Positions 49,231 to 58,589 of a stretch of 64,000 bases of DNA are shown here, one piece after another. The notes below the pieces were generated by a model. That model saw only the letters and a program-made list of their open reading frames with translations. It ran no database searches and had not been told where the DNA came from. The stretch comes from Corynebacterium lujinxingii (GTDB taxonomy: Bacteria; Actinomycetota; Actinomycetes; Mycobacteriales; Mycobacteriaceae). Within the stretch, counting starts at the first letter, position 1. Each line of letters starts with the position of its first letter. The stretch is taken from contig NZ_CP061032.1 in assembly GCF_014490555.1 (NCBI RefSeq), positions 1,116,001-1,180,000 on the forward strand, written 5' to 3'. The position numbers and the translations under genes are program-made.

Positions 49231-50643
49231 TTACAGACCCGCGGCCTGCTTGATTGCGGGCCCGATCTGGTCCGCTGACGGGGCAGAGAACTGCTTCTTC
49301 GCCACCTGCTCGACGGCGGCATCGTTCGCGCCTTCACCGATATGGACGACGGTGACGTCAACTTTGTCGCCGGCAGCCTGACGGAACGCGTCGGCGAACG
49401 CCTTGTCATCGGCCGCATCCGCGGTCCCCGTGGTCACTAAGACGATGCGGGTCGGATTGTCCAGGCTGCCGTAATCGGCGGCCGCGGCTTGGAGCGCTTC
49501 ACGCGTCTGCGGCACACCGCCGACGAGGAAACGGTGCACAGCGATGTTCACCGATTCAACGTCGGGGGAGACCGTGAGGTTTTGGCGATAGCCGTTGACC
49601 ACACCTGGGTTCAACGGTGAGGAATAGTTCCACAGCCCGACTTCCTTGCCTGCGCCGCCGAGCGCTAGCGCGGTTTCACCGATGGCGTCGGCTGCCGGCT
49701 CAATGAACGGCGCCATCGCTTCAGAGGTATCCAACAGGAAAAGCGTGTTTTCCGGTGCGATGTTGTTGTCCTGCTTCGGCTGCTCGTCAGTGTCCTTCTT
49801 CGCTGCCTGCGCTTCGTTTCCGAGCGCATTGCCGCCGGTCGGGCGGGCGGCAGCCCACACCAGATCGGAGATGACCGGCTGGTCGTCAATCGAACCATCG
49901 AAGGATTCCGCTGAAGCGCGGGCAAAGTCTTGGCCGGCGCGCGCCTGATCCTCGGAGATTGCATCATTTTGGTTCAGCGGGATGGCGGTGTAGACGATGT
50001 CCGCTCCAACCGGGGTGAATTGCAGCCCCTCCGGGACGCTGTGTTCTGCAGTGGCGACGTAACCGTCCGCGGCGTTGAAGTCGGCGACATTGTTCACGCG
50101 CTGCTCGGTAAGCACCTTCACGGCGTCGTTGTCGTTGCCCGCGACCTTCGATGCGACGAGCGCGGAGGCTTCAGGTTCCTCGTCGACGGGAAAGCGCACC
50201 ACATCGGCTTTGAGGTCCTCGAGTTTGACCTCGTTTGCGCCGGCGACGCCCACGGTCTCGCCGTAGACCGCATCCGGGTCGGACACCGCCGGGGTGCGGC
50301 CGGCCGCTTCCAGCACCGTGTGCGCCACCGAAGTGTTCGGCGCGATGTAAACGGCTGCATCCTTGACGTCGTCGACGTACTCCGGTTTCACGCAGTAATC
50401 ACGGACGACGGGGGTGGCCGCGGCGTAGTTGTCGATAAGCGAACGCCCCACCTTCTCGTCCGACGCGGCAACCGGCAGCGCAAGGTCGCCGGCGACGCAC
50501 TCTGGTTCCGCGGCGGTGGTATCGGTGTCGTCGCGAAGCGCGAGAAACAGCACGAGCGCCAGCACGAGCGCGATCGCGACGAGCAAGGCTATCAGCCAGC
50601 CTGCCAGCCGGAGGTTATTTTGATTGCTTGCGTGCCGTGCCAT
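49231..50643 (-). CDS. Membrane-anchored substrate-binding/VWA-domain protein
   Basis: 470 residues. One N-terminal membrane helix (about 15-36, LIALLVAIALVLALVLFLAL) anchors an extracytoplasmic protein. Residues 45-290 resemble a solute-binding-like domain (Cys in EPECVAG and RDYCVKPEY). The C-terminal VWA domain (about 305-470) has TLFLLDTSEAMAPFIEP, where the MIDAS motif is DTSEA instead of the usual DxSxS, so metal binding may be weakened. The pattern occurs in Corynebacterium envelope proteins; function unknown. Confidence 0.8.
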   Translation of the reverse strand: MARHASNQNNLRLAGWLIALLVAIALVLALVLFLALRDDTDTTAAEPECVAGDLALPVAASDEKVGRSLIDNYAAATPVVRDYCVKPEYVDDVKDAAVYIAPNTSVAHTVLEAAGRTPAVSDPDAVYGETVGVAGANEVKLEDLKADVVRFPVDEEPEASALVASKVAGNDNDAVKVLTEQRVNNVADFNAADGYVATAEHSVPEGLQFTPVGADIVYTAIPLNQNDAISEDQARAGQDFARASAESFDGSIDDQPVISDLVWAAARPTGGNALGNEAQAAKKDTDEQPKQDNNIAPENTLFLLDTSEAMAPFIEPAADAIGETALALGGAGKEVGLWNYSSPLNPGVVNGYRQNLTVSPDVESVNIAVHRFLVGGVPQTREALQAAAADYGSLDNPTRIVLVTTGTADAADDKAFADAFRQAAGDKVDVTVVHIGEGANDAAVEQVAKKQFSAPSADQIGPAIKQAAGL

Positions 50644-50692
50644 GCTGGTCGCCGCCCCTTACGTAGAACGAGTGAGAAAACCTTCCTCGAGC

Positions 50693-51556
50693 TTAGCCCT
50701 CCAACGCCGCATCGACGGTCGCGACAAGCCTGGCGCGCAGCGGCGCGGCCGCTGCGGTGAGTTCTCGCTGCCGGGCGACGTACTCGGCCTTGCCCTCCGG
50801 GGTTTCCACCGGCACCACGCCGAAGCCCAGCCCGCGGCAGTCGTAGGGGGACGCCTCCATGTCCAGCCGCCTCGCCTGCGCCGCGAGCTCGAAGCAATCC
50901 AACAGCAATTCGCCGGGTACCAGCGGGCCGAGTTTCAACGCCCACTTATACAGATCCATGCTCACGTGCACGCACCCCGCCTGGTCATTGTCGGGCTGCG
51001 TCTCACGCGAGAGGACCGTCAGATTCAGCGGCCGCGCGGCCGGCGTGAAAAACCGGAACGCGTCATAGTGGGTGCACTTGATCGGGTGATCCTCCACCAC
51101 GGCGTTCGTGCCCGCCGCGCCGAGCCGCAACGGCAGATCGTGGCGCGGGTGATCCGTCTTGTACACCATCGCCCACTCATGCATGCCGAAACAATCAAAG
51201 TGGGGCGAGCGCTTATCGACGGCGCGCAGCAGCCTTCCCACCATCTCCACATCTCGCCTGCGGTGTGCGAGAAACGACGCCACGTCGAGTGTCACAGTGC
51301 CGTCGGATGCGGTGGTGTAGTCGCGCCACGTCGCCTGGCGCGTATCTGCAGCATCGGCCAAGGCCACACCAACACCTGGGTGCCAGCGCTTCAGGTGCGC
51401 CGGCCGTAGCGGGTAGTACTCGAACAGGAAGTCCCACACCGGGTGGTAGTCGCCCCGCGCGCGTCGATCAGCGCGGGCATCCGCCCACGGTGCGGCCCGG
51501 CGCGCGTGGGCGTCGATGCGGGGGAGGTAGTCGTCGGGTTGGAGGATCGTCGTCAA
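50693..51556 (-). CDS. Conserved actinobacterial protein (often labelled 3-methyladenine glycosylase)
   Basis: A 287-residue soluble protein. Conserved segments include YHPVWDFLFEYYPLRPAHLK near 37-56, HFDCFGMHEWAMVYK near 118-132 and GCVHVSMDLYKWALKLGP near 191-208. Homologues in actinobacteria are often named 3-methyladenine DNA glycosylase, but I see no helix-hairpin-helix, so I keep the function open. AAGGAG before the ATG lies at the end of the upstream CNNM gene; the two are 11 nt apart and likely co-transcribed. Confidence 0.75.
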   Translation of the reverse strand: MTTILQPDDYLPRIDAHARRAAPWADARADRRARGDYHPVWDFLFEYYPLRPAHLKRWHPGVGVALADAADTRQATWRDYTTASDGTVTLDVASFLAHRRRDVEMVGRLLRAVDKRSPHFDCFGMHEWAMVYKTDHPRHDLPLRLGAAGTNAVVEDHPIKCTHYDAFRFFTPAARPLNLTVLSRETQPDNDQAGCVHVSMDLYKWALKLGPLVPGELLLDCFELAAQARRLDMEASPYDCRGLGFGVVPVETPEGKAEYVARQRELTAAAAPLRARLVATVDAALEG

Positions 51557-51567
51557 GCAATCGCTCC

Positions 51568-52620
51568 TTACTCGTTTTCGTGGGTCCAGTCCGCGACGGT
51601 GCCGACGTACTCCTCAATGAGGTCCTCGAGCGCAACCACGCCGACGAGTGCACCATGCTCATGCACTTCGGCCATGTGGGCTGATCGGCGGTGGAGCAGC
51701 GCGAGGGCATCGTCCATGGATTCGCCGCCGTCGACAGTGATGAGAGGGCGAATCCGTGAGTTGGGCACGCGCGGATCGTCCTCGTCGGAGGCCATGAGAT
51801 CCAAAATGTCCTTCACATGGATGTATCCGGCGAGTGAGCCCGCGCTGATACGCACCGGGAAACGGGAGTAGCCGGTGTCCTGTACGGCTGCTTCGATCAA
51901 CGACAGGCGGGTGCCCCGCGGGTCGTATGGAATCGTTTTCACCTCGCTCAGCGGGATGAGCACTTCCTTCAGGTTGCGCGAATCCTGGCGCAACGCCTTG
52001 GCCAGGCGCACTGTTTCCTCGGCGTCGAGCAGGCCCTCCTCACGCGACTCCTGGATCATCGTGGCCAGCTGCTCCTGGTCGACAGTGGAGTCGAGCTCGT
52101 CGCGCTGCTGGATGCCGAACGCCGCGAGGGTCTTTCGCGCGACCCAGTTCAGCGCTTCTAGGAAGGGTCGTGTGGACTTCATCCACACCGTCATTGCGGG
52201 GGTGAGCCACATGGCGGTCTGCTCTGGGCCCGCAATCGCGATGTTCTTCGGGACCATCTCGCCGAACAGAATGTGCAAGAACGAAATGAAGGCGAGGGCG
52301 ATCACGAACGAAATCGGGTGGAGCAGGTCGCTTGGCAGTCCGAGCGCTTCGAAGGGCGCTTCAATGTAGGACGCGATTGCTGGTTCGGCGACCTTACCCA
52401 GAATCAGCGATGCGACCGTGATGCCAAACTGCGCGCCCGCGAGGTAGATCGAGAGGTGCTCGGTCGCGTACAGCACGTCGTCGGCGTTGGAACGGCCCTG
52501 CGCCTGTAGCGACTCGAGGCGGTCCTTTCGCGACGAGACCAACGCAAACTCCGCACCGACGAAGAAAGCGTTCGCGGCCAACAAGGCGATGATCAGTACG
52601 ATGGCGAGCCAAATACTCAC
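51568..52620 (-). CDS. CNNM/HlyC-CorC-family membrane protein (second of pair)
   Basis: 350 residues. An N-terminal DUF21 transmembrane domain (about 1-190; opening LAIVLIIALLAANAFFVGAE) is followed by two CBS domains (about 205-325, with VLIPLSEVKTIPYDPRGTRL). The family is linked to magnesium and cobalt export and to so-called hemolysins. It lacks the C-terminal CorC_HlyC domain of its neighbour. Its start overlaps the neighbour's stop by four bases (ATGA), so both form a co-translated pair that may assemble together. Confidence 0.88.
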   Translation of the reverse strand: MSIWLAIVLIIALLAANAFFVGAEFALVSSRKDRLESLQAQGRSNADDVLYATEHLSIYLAGAQFGITVASLILGKVAEPAIASYIEAPFEALGLPSDLLHPISFVIALAFISFLHILFGEMVPKNIAIAGPEQTAMWLTPAMTVWMKSTRPFLEALNWVARKTLAAFGIQQRDELDSTVDQEQLATMIQESREEGLLDAEETVRLAKALRQDSRNLKEVLIPLSEVKTIPYDPRGTRLSLIEAAVQDTGYSRFPVRISAGSLAGYIHVKDILDLMASDEDDPRVPNSRIRPLITVDGGESMDDALALLHRRSAHMAEVHEHGALVGVVALEDLIEEYVGTVADWTHENE

Positions 52621-53990
52621 TGCTCAGCCTCCTCTGGGGTGATGGGACGCAGCAGCGCCTTGTCCACGCGTCGCCCGTCCATTGCGGTGACTTGGGCGAG
52701 CCAGTCGCCGGCGCCGGCCGAACGGAACTCTTCCTGCATGCTGCCGAGCTGCTCGCGCAGCACCACTTCGTCGCCAACCTCCGGGATGCGCCCCAGGGTG
52801 GCCATGATCAAACCGCCGAGGGTTTCGTACGGTCCGTCCGGCGCGGTGTAGGCGGTGCGTTCCTCCAGTTCGTCGAGACGCACCAGGCCCGAGATTTCCC
52901 AGGAGGTGCCGAAGCGGACGAAGTCTTTCTCGCTTTCGCGGTCGTCATACTCGTCGTAGACCTCGCCGAGAATCTCCTCAACCAAGTCCTCAATGGTCAC
53001 CAAGCCCATCGTGCCGCCGTACTCGTCGGCAACCAGCACAACCTGCGAGCCAGCAGAGCGCACGCGGTTGAGCACAGAGTCACCGTCGAGGGTGCCCGGC
53101 ACCATCGGTACCCGTCGGGCGAGGGTAGACAGCGGGGTAGTGGCGCGGCGCTCGGGCGGAACGGAGAACGCATCCTTGATGTGCACGACGCCGAGCGGGT
53201 CGTCCAGGTCGCCGCGGCATACCGGGAACCGGGAGTGACCGGTCTCCCGTGCAAGCGCGATGAGGTCTGCCACCGTGTCTTCCGCGTCGAGCGAGTCGAT
53301 CGTCGAGCGCGGTGTCATCACCTCTTCTGCTGTGGTCTCGCCGAAGCGCAGCGACCGGTCGATCACCGCTGCAGTCGCCGCATCAAGTCCGCCCGCCTCG
53401 GCTGAAGAGCGCACCATAGCGCCGAGCTCCTGCGAGGAACGCGCGGAAGCGAGCTCGTCGGCCGGCTCGATGCCCATCTTGCGCACCACCCAGTTGGCGG
53501 AAGCGTTGAGGAAGTTGATGAAGTACTTCATCGCGGTGTTGAACCAGTGCACCGGCGGCACGACCACGCGTGCCGTGGCAAGCGGATTCGTAATCGCGAT
53601 GTTTTTCGGCACAAGCTCGCCGAAGACCATGGACAAAAACGTCGCGACGATCAGCGCCAGCACTAGCGCCACTGTCGTTGATGCTGACGCGCTCAGACCG
53701 ACGGCCTCGAGGACCGGCGTGAAAAACTTGCCCAGGACCGGCTCTGCAAGGAAGCCCGCCGCGAGCGTAGTGACGGTAATACCTAACTGCGCACCCGAGA
53801 GCACAAAGGATAGGTTGGCGTGATCCCGGGCGACAGCTCGAGCGGTGGCGTCACCGCGCTGATTGACGTGGGCCTCGATCGTGGAGCGCTCCAGGCCCGT
53901 CATCGCGAACTCGATGGCGACGAAAAGACCCGTCGACGCCGTGAGCAGCACGAAAGCTAGCAGGGAGAGGATGGATATGAATATGTCCAT
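52617..53990 (-). CDS. CNNM/HlyC-CorC-family membrane protein (first of pair)
   Basis: 457 residues: DUF21 transmembrane domain (about 1-200, with GAQLGITVTTLAAGFLAEP), two CBS domains (about 215-340, EEVMTPRSTIDSLDAEDTVA and VVLVADEYGGTMGLVTIEDL), and the C-terminal CorC_HlyC domain (about 360-440). Likely a divalent-cation transporter or regulator in the cytoplasmic membrane. It starts 17 nt after the DEAD-box gene with no clear ribosome binding site. Confidence 0.88.
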   Translation of the reverse strand: MDIFISILSLLAFVLLTASTGLFVAIEFAMTGLERSTIEAHVNQRGDATARAVARDHANLSFVLSGAQLGITVTTLAAGFLAEPVLGKFFTPVLEAVGLSASASTTVALVLALIVATFLSMVFGELVPKNIAITNPLATARVVVPPVHWFNTAMKYFINFLNASANWVVRKMGIEPADELASARSSQELGAMVRSSAEAGGLDAATAAVIDRSLRFGETTAEEVMTPRSTIDSLDAEDTVADLIALARETGHSRFPVCRGDLDDPLGVVHIKDAFSVPPERRATTPLSTLARRVPMVPGTLDGDSVLNRVRSAGSQVVLVADEYGGTMGLVTIEDLVEEILGEVYDEYDDRESEKDFVRFGTSWEISGLVRLDELEERTAYTAPDGPYETLGGLIMATLGRIPEVGDEVVLREQLGSMQEEFRSAGAGDWLAQVTAMDGRRVDKALLRPITPEEAEQ

Positions 53991-54007
53991 GTGTGTCTGA
54001 ATGCGCC

Positions 54008-55372
54008 CTAGCGCCCATTACTCCTTCGTTGGTTTTCTCCACGGCGACCCCGCGATGCGCCTCGGCGCCCGCCCCCGGATCGGTTCGACGACCCCCGGTT
54101 GGAGCCGCCCCGCCCGGAACGGCCACGACCCGCGCCGCCGCGCCGTGTACCGCTGCGCGCACCCGCCTGTCCGGCCTGCTTCGGCTGGCCCGGCGGAGGC
54201 AGAGGAGCGCCGTCGGCCACGCGTGCACCGGTAATCGTAACCAAGGACTCCGACATCGCAGCGACCTTGACCTCCGGCGCGTCAACCCCGGCCTTGCGCA
54301 TCAGTTGCGCGACCTCGTTTTCTTGCTCATCCATCACAAGCGTGACGACCGTGCCAGATGTTCCGGCGCGGGCAGTACGGCCCGCGCGGTGCAGATAGGC
54401 CTTGTGCTCGGCCGGGGGATCGATGTGCACGACCAGTGAGACGTCGTCGACATCGATACCGCGAGCCGCGATATCCGTGGCGACGAGAACTGGCGTTGTT
54501 CCGCCGCTAAACCCGTCGAGCGCACGCGTACGTGCACCCTGGCTCTTGTCGCCGTGCAGCCCTTCAGCATTGATGCCGACACGCCGCAGCTTCTTCACCT
54601 GCCGGTCCACACCATGCTTTGTGCGCATGAACATGATCGTCTTGCCTTCACGCGCGGCGATCTGCATCGCAATCTCGTTGCGCTGCTCGCGCCCGCCGAC
54701 GAGGAGGCGGTAGTGCTCCATGGTGTCCACCGCGGCCTCCACCGGTGCGGTGGAGTGGGTGACTGGGTCGTGCATGTAACGATCGATCAGCTTTTGCACG
54801 TCGCCGTCCAGGGTCGCGGAAAACAGCAGACGCTGCCCGTCTTTCGGCGTGCGGTCGAGCAGTTTTCGCACCTGGGGCAAAAAGCCCATGTCGGCCATCT
54901 GGTCTGCCTCGTCAAGCGCGGTGATTTCCACAGCGTTGAAGGAGAGCTTCTTTTGATTAATCAGGTCCTCGGCGCGCCCCGGCGTTGCGACGAGCAGGTC
55001 GACCGGAGACGCCAGCGCACGGATGTGATGGTTGATGTTCACGCCTCCTACAACGTCGAGCACGCGCAAGCCGAGCGCGCCCGCGGGATCGTCGAGACGC
55101 TCGCGGATCTGCGCGGCCAACTCACGCGTCGGCGCGAGCACCAGGCCGCGCGGGGACCCCGGCTTCGACGGGGACCCAGCGAGACGGGCAAGCATAGGCA
55201 GGCCGAACGTGAACGTCTTGCCCGAACCGGTCGGACCGCGACCGAGTACGTCGCGGCCCGCGAGCGCGTCCGGGATGGCCGCTTCCTGAATCGGGAAGGG
55301 CTGAGTGATGCCCTCCTTGCTCAGGGTGGAGACAATCTCGCGGGGCAGGCCGAGGTCGGCGAATGTAGTCAT
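54008..55372 (-). CDS. DEAD-box RNA helicase with RGG-rich tail
   Basis: A 454-residue RNA helicase of the RhlE/DeaD kind. Q-motif region FADLGLPREIVSTL near 4-17; Walker A GPTGSGKTFTFG near 46-57; DEAD box LDEADQMADMGF near 155-166; SAT; and HRAGRTARAG near 331. The last 65 residues are Arg/Gly/Ser-rich (SGRGGSNRGSSNRSGGGRRG), an RNA-binding tail. ATG 55372 is chosen: TAGACT (55385-55380 on the minus strand) lies seven nt upstream, a leaderless pattern; the frame continues to 55753 but only as shadow of gnd. Confidence 0.92.
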   Translation of the reverse strand: MTTFADLGLPREIVSTLSKEGITQPFPIQEAAIPDALAGRDVLGRGPTGSGKTFTFGLPMLARLAGSPSKPGSPRGLVLAPTRELAAQIRERLDDPAGALGLRVLDVVGGVNINHHIRALASPVDLLVATPGRAEDLINQKKLSFNAVEITALDEADQMADMGFLPQVRKLLDRTPKDGQRLLFSATLDGDVQKLIDRYMHDPVTHSTAPVEAAVDTMEHYRLLVGGREQRNEIAMQIAAREGKTIMFMRTKHGVDRQVKKLRRVGINAEGLHGDKSQGARTRALDGFSGGTTPVLVATDIAARGIDVDDVSLVVHIDPPAEHKAYLHRAGRTARAGTSGTVVTLVMDEQENEVAQLMRKAGVDAPEVKVAAMSESLVTITGARVADGAPLPPPGQPKQAGQAGARSGTRRGGAGRGRSGRGGSNRGSSNRSGGGRRGASRGRRGENQRRSNGR

Positions 55373-55398
55373 TCGGGCAAGTCTACGCGTCAGGCCCC

Positions 55399-56865
55399 TT
55401 AGTAGCTCAACTCCTCGCGCTCGCCGGACCAGGTGGTGTGGAACGTTCCCTCCATGTCCACGCGGCGGTAGGTGTGGGCGCCGAAGAAGTCGCGCTGGCC
55501 TTGGATGAGGGCCGCCGGCAGGCGTTCGGCGCGCAGCGAGTCGTAATAGGACAGCGACGATGCGAACACCGGGACTGGCAGGCCCAACTGGGTCGCGGTG
55601 ACCACGACTCGGCGCCACGAATCCACCAGGCCCTTTTGAAGCTCGCCGGTGAAGTACGGGTCCAACAGCAGCGATGGCAGCTTCGGGTCGTTCTCGTACG
55701 CCTCGGTGATGCGGTCCAAAAACTTCGCGCGGATGATGCAGCCGCCGCGCCAAATGCGTGCGAGATCACCCGGCTTGATATCCCAGCCGTGCTCCACCGA
55801 TCCCGCGTTGATCTCGTCGAAACCCTGCGCGTACGCGACAAGCTTGGAGGCGTAGAGCGCGCGCCGAATGTCCTCGATAAATGCCTGCTTATCCACCCCG
55901 AGCGCATCCAGGTCAGTCAACTCACCGGACGGCAAGCCCGTCTCCTGCGCGGCTTCACGCTGAGCGAGCGTGGACGACAACGCGCGCGCGAAGACTGCCT
56001 CGCCGATCCCAGTCGTCGGCACGCCCAAGTCCAGCGCTTCCTTCACGGTCCAGCGGCCCGTGCCCTTCTGCCCGGCGGCATCGACAATGATGTCGATGAA
56101 CGGCTTGCCGGTTCTAGCGTCGACCTGGCGCAGCACCTCAGCGGTGATCTCGATGAGGTAGGAATCAAGATCGCCCTTGTTCCACTCCGTGAAAATGTCT
56201 GCGATCTCCGCCGGTGCCAAACCTGCCGCGTAGCGCAGCAGGTGGTAGGCCTCGCCGATGACCTGCATGTCGGCGTACTCGATGCCGTTGTGCACCATTT
56301 TCACAAAGTGGCCCGCACCGTCCGGTCCGATGTGCGTCACACACGGCGTGCCGTCAACCTTCGCCGCAATGTCCTCCAACAGGGGACCGAGCGTCTCCCA
56401 GGACTCTGCGGGACCGCCCGGCATGATGGACGGGCCGCGCAGTGCGCCCTCCTCACCGCCGGAAATACCGGCGCCGACAAAGTGGCGGTTGCGCGCCGCC
56501 ATCTCTCGCTCGCGGCGGATGGTGTCGGTGAACAGAGCATTGCCACCGTCGATGATGATGTCGCCATCGTCCATCGCATCCGCCAACTGATTGATTACGG
56601 CATCCGTCGCCGCGCCAGCTTGCACCATGATAACGGCCTTGCGCGGGCGCTCCAACGACGCGACGAACTCCTCAATCGTTTCCGCGGCGATGAAGTTGCC
56701 TTCCGCGCCGAATTCGTCGACAACCGCCCGCGTCTTTTCCGGCGAACGGTTGTAGATGGCGACAGTATGGCCCTTGGAGGCGAAGTTGCGGGCGAGGTTG
56801 GAGCCCATCACCGCCATCCCGACGACACCGATTTGGGCAAGATTCTCAGATGCTGCAGCAGTCAT
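55399..56865 (-). CDS. gnd: 6-phosphogluconate dehydrogenase (decarboxylating)
   Basis: Oxidises 6-phosphogluconate to ribulose 5-phosphate and CO2 with NADP reduction, in the pentose-phosphate pathway. 488 residues. NADP motif GVVGMAVMGSNLARNFA near 13-29; the signature ISGGEEGALRGPSIMPGG near 134-151; the catalytic Lys in HFVKMVHNGIEYADMQ near 191-206. TAGAAT (56878-56873 on the minus strand) ends seven nt before the ATG, another leaderless-type start. Divergent from the thioesterase gene. Confidence 0.97.
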   Translation of the reverse strand: MTAAASENLAQIGVVGMAVMGSNLARNFASKGHTVAIYNRSPEKTRAVVDEFGAEGNFIAAETIEEFVASLERPRKAVIMVQAGAATDAVINQLADAMDDGDIIIDGGNALFTDTIRREREMAARNRHFVGAGISGGEEGALRGPSIMPGGPAESWETLGPLLEDIAAKVDGTPCVTHIGPDGAGHFVKMVHNGIEYADMQVIGEAYHLLRYAAGLAPAEIADIFTEWNKGDLDSYLIEITAEVLRQVDARTGKPFIDIIVDAAGQKGTGRWTVKEALDLGVPTTGIGEAVFARALSSTLAQREAAQETGLPSGELTDLDALGVDKQAFIEDIRRALYASKLVAYAQGFDEINAGSVEHGWDIKPGDLARIWRGGCIIRAKFLDRITEAYENDPKLPSLLLDPYFTGELQKGLVDSWRRVVVTATQLGLPVPVFASSLSYYDSLRAERLPAALIQGQRDFFGAHTYRRVDMEGTFHTTWSGEREELSY

Positions 56866-56902
56866 ACCGCGAATTCTACTTCGGTGCGCGACACAGCATC
56901 CG

Positions 56903-56908
56903 TATCAT
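56903..56908 (+). promoter_or_regulatory. Leaderless-type -10 of the thioesterase gene
   Basis: TATCAT ends eight nt before ATG 56917; the divergent gnd promoter lies within the same 51-bp gap. Confidence 0.45.
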
Positions 56909-56916
56909 CGGGGGAC

Positions 56917-57366
56917 ATGCAGTCTGATAACGCCTTCCGCCTGTACAACGAGGTCATCGAGCCGCCGCTTAGCGACGACGAACTCGCCGCCGTCAACGCC
57001 GCCGATTTGGACCTCGCGCAGCGCCTCGGATTGGTGCTGACGTATTGCTCCCAAGACCGGCTGGAGGGCCACCTCGAGGTGACCGACAAGCTGCTGCAGC
57101 CTACTGGCATTGTCAATGGTGGCGTGTATTGCACGATTGGGGAGACGCTGGCGTCGATCGCCGCCGTGGCAGCGACAGCGAAGCCCGCAGTCGGCATGAG
57201 CAACTCCACCGATCTTCTCGGCAGCGTGAAGGCGGGCCAGCGCATCGACGCGGTCGCTGAGCCGGTGCACACGGGCAAGCGAACGCACCTGTGGCGTGTG
57301 AATATGAGCGCGGACGGCAAGCTCGTTGCCGTGACCAACCTGAAGCTGATGATCCTCGACCGCTAA
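56917..57366 (+). CDS. PaaI-family hotdog thioesterase
   Basis: 149 residues with the 4HBT/PaaI hotdog fold: TDKLLQPTGIVNGGVYCTIG near 57-76 (usual HGG replaced by NGG) and ETLASIAAV with the catalytic Glu. KAGQRIDAVAEPVHTGKRTH near 100-119 is the second strand pair. Predicted to hydrolyse acyl-CoA thioesters; substrate unknown. The frame is part of a longer open frame antisense to gnd, but only this part is real. Confidence 0.87.
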   Translation: MQSDNAFRLYNEVIEPPLSDDELAAVNAADLDLAQRLGLVLTYCSQDRLEGHLEVTDKLLQPTGIVNGGVYCTIGETLASIAAVAATAKPAVGMSNSTDLLGSVKAGQRIDAVAEPVHTGKRTHLWRVNMSADGKLVAVTNLKLMILDR

Positions 57367-57370
57367 GGCC

Positions 57371-58444
57371 TTACAGCCAGTGGTTCTTGCGGAACCACCA
57401 AAACATCAACCCCATGGCTCCGAGCATGACTAAAAGCGACGCCGGATAGCCGAAGCGCCACCCGAGTTCTGGCATGTGCTCGAAGTTCATGCCGTAAATA
57501 CCGGCGATCAACGTCGGCACGGCAGCCATGCCGACCACGGCCGAAATCGTGCGCATGTCGGAGTTCTGCTGCATGGTGATTTTCGCAACCGACGCGTCGA
57601 GCAGGGACGTGAGTCGCTCGTCGAAGCTCGAGAGCCTGTCGCTGACTATGGTCGAGTTGTCCTGCACGTCCCGGAAGTAGGTGCGCAGGGCTTTGCGCAT
57701 GAAGTCCTTGTTGTGGGTCAACCCGTTGCGCAACGCCGGAGCGAGCGGATCGATGGCGTGGCGCATCTCCAAGATCTCTCGTTTATACATGTAGATCTTG
57801 TCGATGTTGATCGTGTGGCTCGGGGTGAACACCTCGTTTTCAAGCTCGTCGACATCGTCTTCGAGAAAGTCGGTCACCTTGAGGTAGTTGTCCACGAGGT
57901 AGTCGGACACCGCCCAGGCGACCGCGGACGGGCCGAGCACCGCCAGATCTTCCTCGTCCTCCAGCTTCGAGGTGAGATCGGGGAGCCGGGCGTTGTGGCG
58001 AATGGTGATCGCGAAACGCTCTCCGATAATCATCTGCACTTCGCCGGTGGAAATGATCTCGCGGGCGTCAGCGACTTCCTCGTCGTCGCGGTAGGACACT
58101 GAGCGCACCACGAGAAACAGTTGCTCGTCGTGACGCTCGATCTTTGGACGCTGGTGGGCATCCACGACGTCGTCAACCACCAGGTCCTCAACGTCGAAGA
58201 CCTCGGCGATGCGCTCCATCTGCTCCGTTGAGGGCTCCTTGAGCGACAGCCACACAAACGCGTTGTCGTAGCGTTCTGCGACCTCGAGTGCGTGCGCCAT
58301 GCGCACATTGCCAGGCTGGCGCTTGCCGTCCACGAACACGCGACAGAAGTCGATCTGGCGCTCAATCGGAACGGGGACGTGGCTGGCCGACGGGGGCTGC
58401 ACCTTTTTCGGTCGCTGTCCAGGAATCGGAATACGCGGCGGCAT
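57371..58444 (-). CDS. corA: CorA-family magnesium/cobalt transporter
   Basis: 357 residues. A large N-terminal cytoplasmic domain and long helix precede two C-terminal membrane helices; the pore signature YGMNFEHMPE lies between them near 318-327. ATG 58444 is chosen because GGGGG lies about nine nt upstream and homology begins at the Pro-rich MPPRIPIPGQ; an upstream extension to 58528 is unlikely. Imports Mg2+ (family knowledge). It stands downstream of the pfl operon, from which a strong inverted repeat separates it. Confidence 0.92.
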   Translation of the reverse strand: MPPRIPIPGQRPKKVQPPSASHVPVPIERQIDFCRVFVDGKRQPGNVRMAHALEVAERYDNAFVWLSLKEPSTEQMERIAEVFDVEDLVVDDVVDAHQRPKIERHDEQLFLVVRSVSYRDDEEVADAREIISTGEVQMIIGERFAITIRHNARLPDLTSKLEDEEDLAVLGPSAVAWAVSDYLVDNYLKVTDFLEDDVDELENEVFTPSHTINIDKIYMYKREILEMRHAIDPLAPALRNGLTHNKDFMRKALRTYFRDVQDNSTIVSDRLSSFDERLTSLLDASVAKITMQQNSDMRTISAVVGMAAVPTLIAGIYGMNFEHMPELGWRFGYPASLLVMLGAMGLMFWWFRKNHWL

Positions 58445-58513
58445 AGCTGAAAGCCCCCTTTCACGTCGTGGGGGCCGGCCGGATAGCACAGCCCAAGTGC
58501 GGCTAAACGTGCG

Positions 58514-58567
58514 CAATGGGGCGCGCACGCCATATCAAAGGTGATATTACGCGTGCGCGCCCCATTG
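58514..58567. repeat. Perfect 17-bp inverted repeat with nested palindrome
   Basis: CAATGGGGCGCGCACGC (58514-58530) and GCGTGCGCGCCCCATTG (58551-58567) are perfect complements. The 20-base loop itself contains ATATCA/TGATAT (58532-58537, 58542-58547). No T-tract follows on either strand, so it is not a standard terminator. It separates pflA from corA. May act as a rho-type stop, an RNA-processing site or an operator. Confidence 0.75.
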
Positions 58568-58589
58568 TCTAACGGGGGTATGCCCCGGG

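Noticed and set aside
55438..56916. Long plus-strand open frame antisense to gnd
   Set aside because: A shadow of a GC-rich gene; only its end, from ATG 56917, is the real thioesterase.
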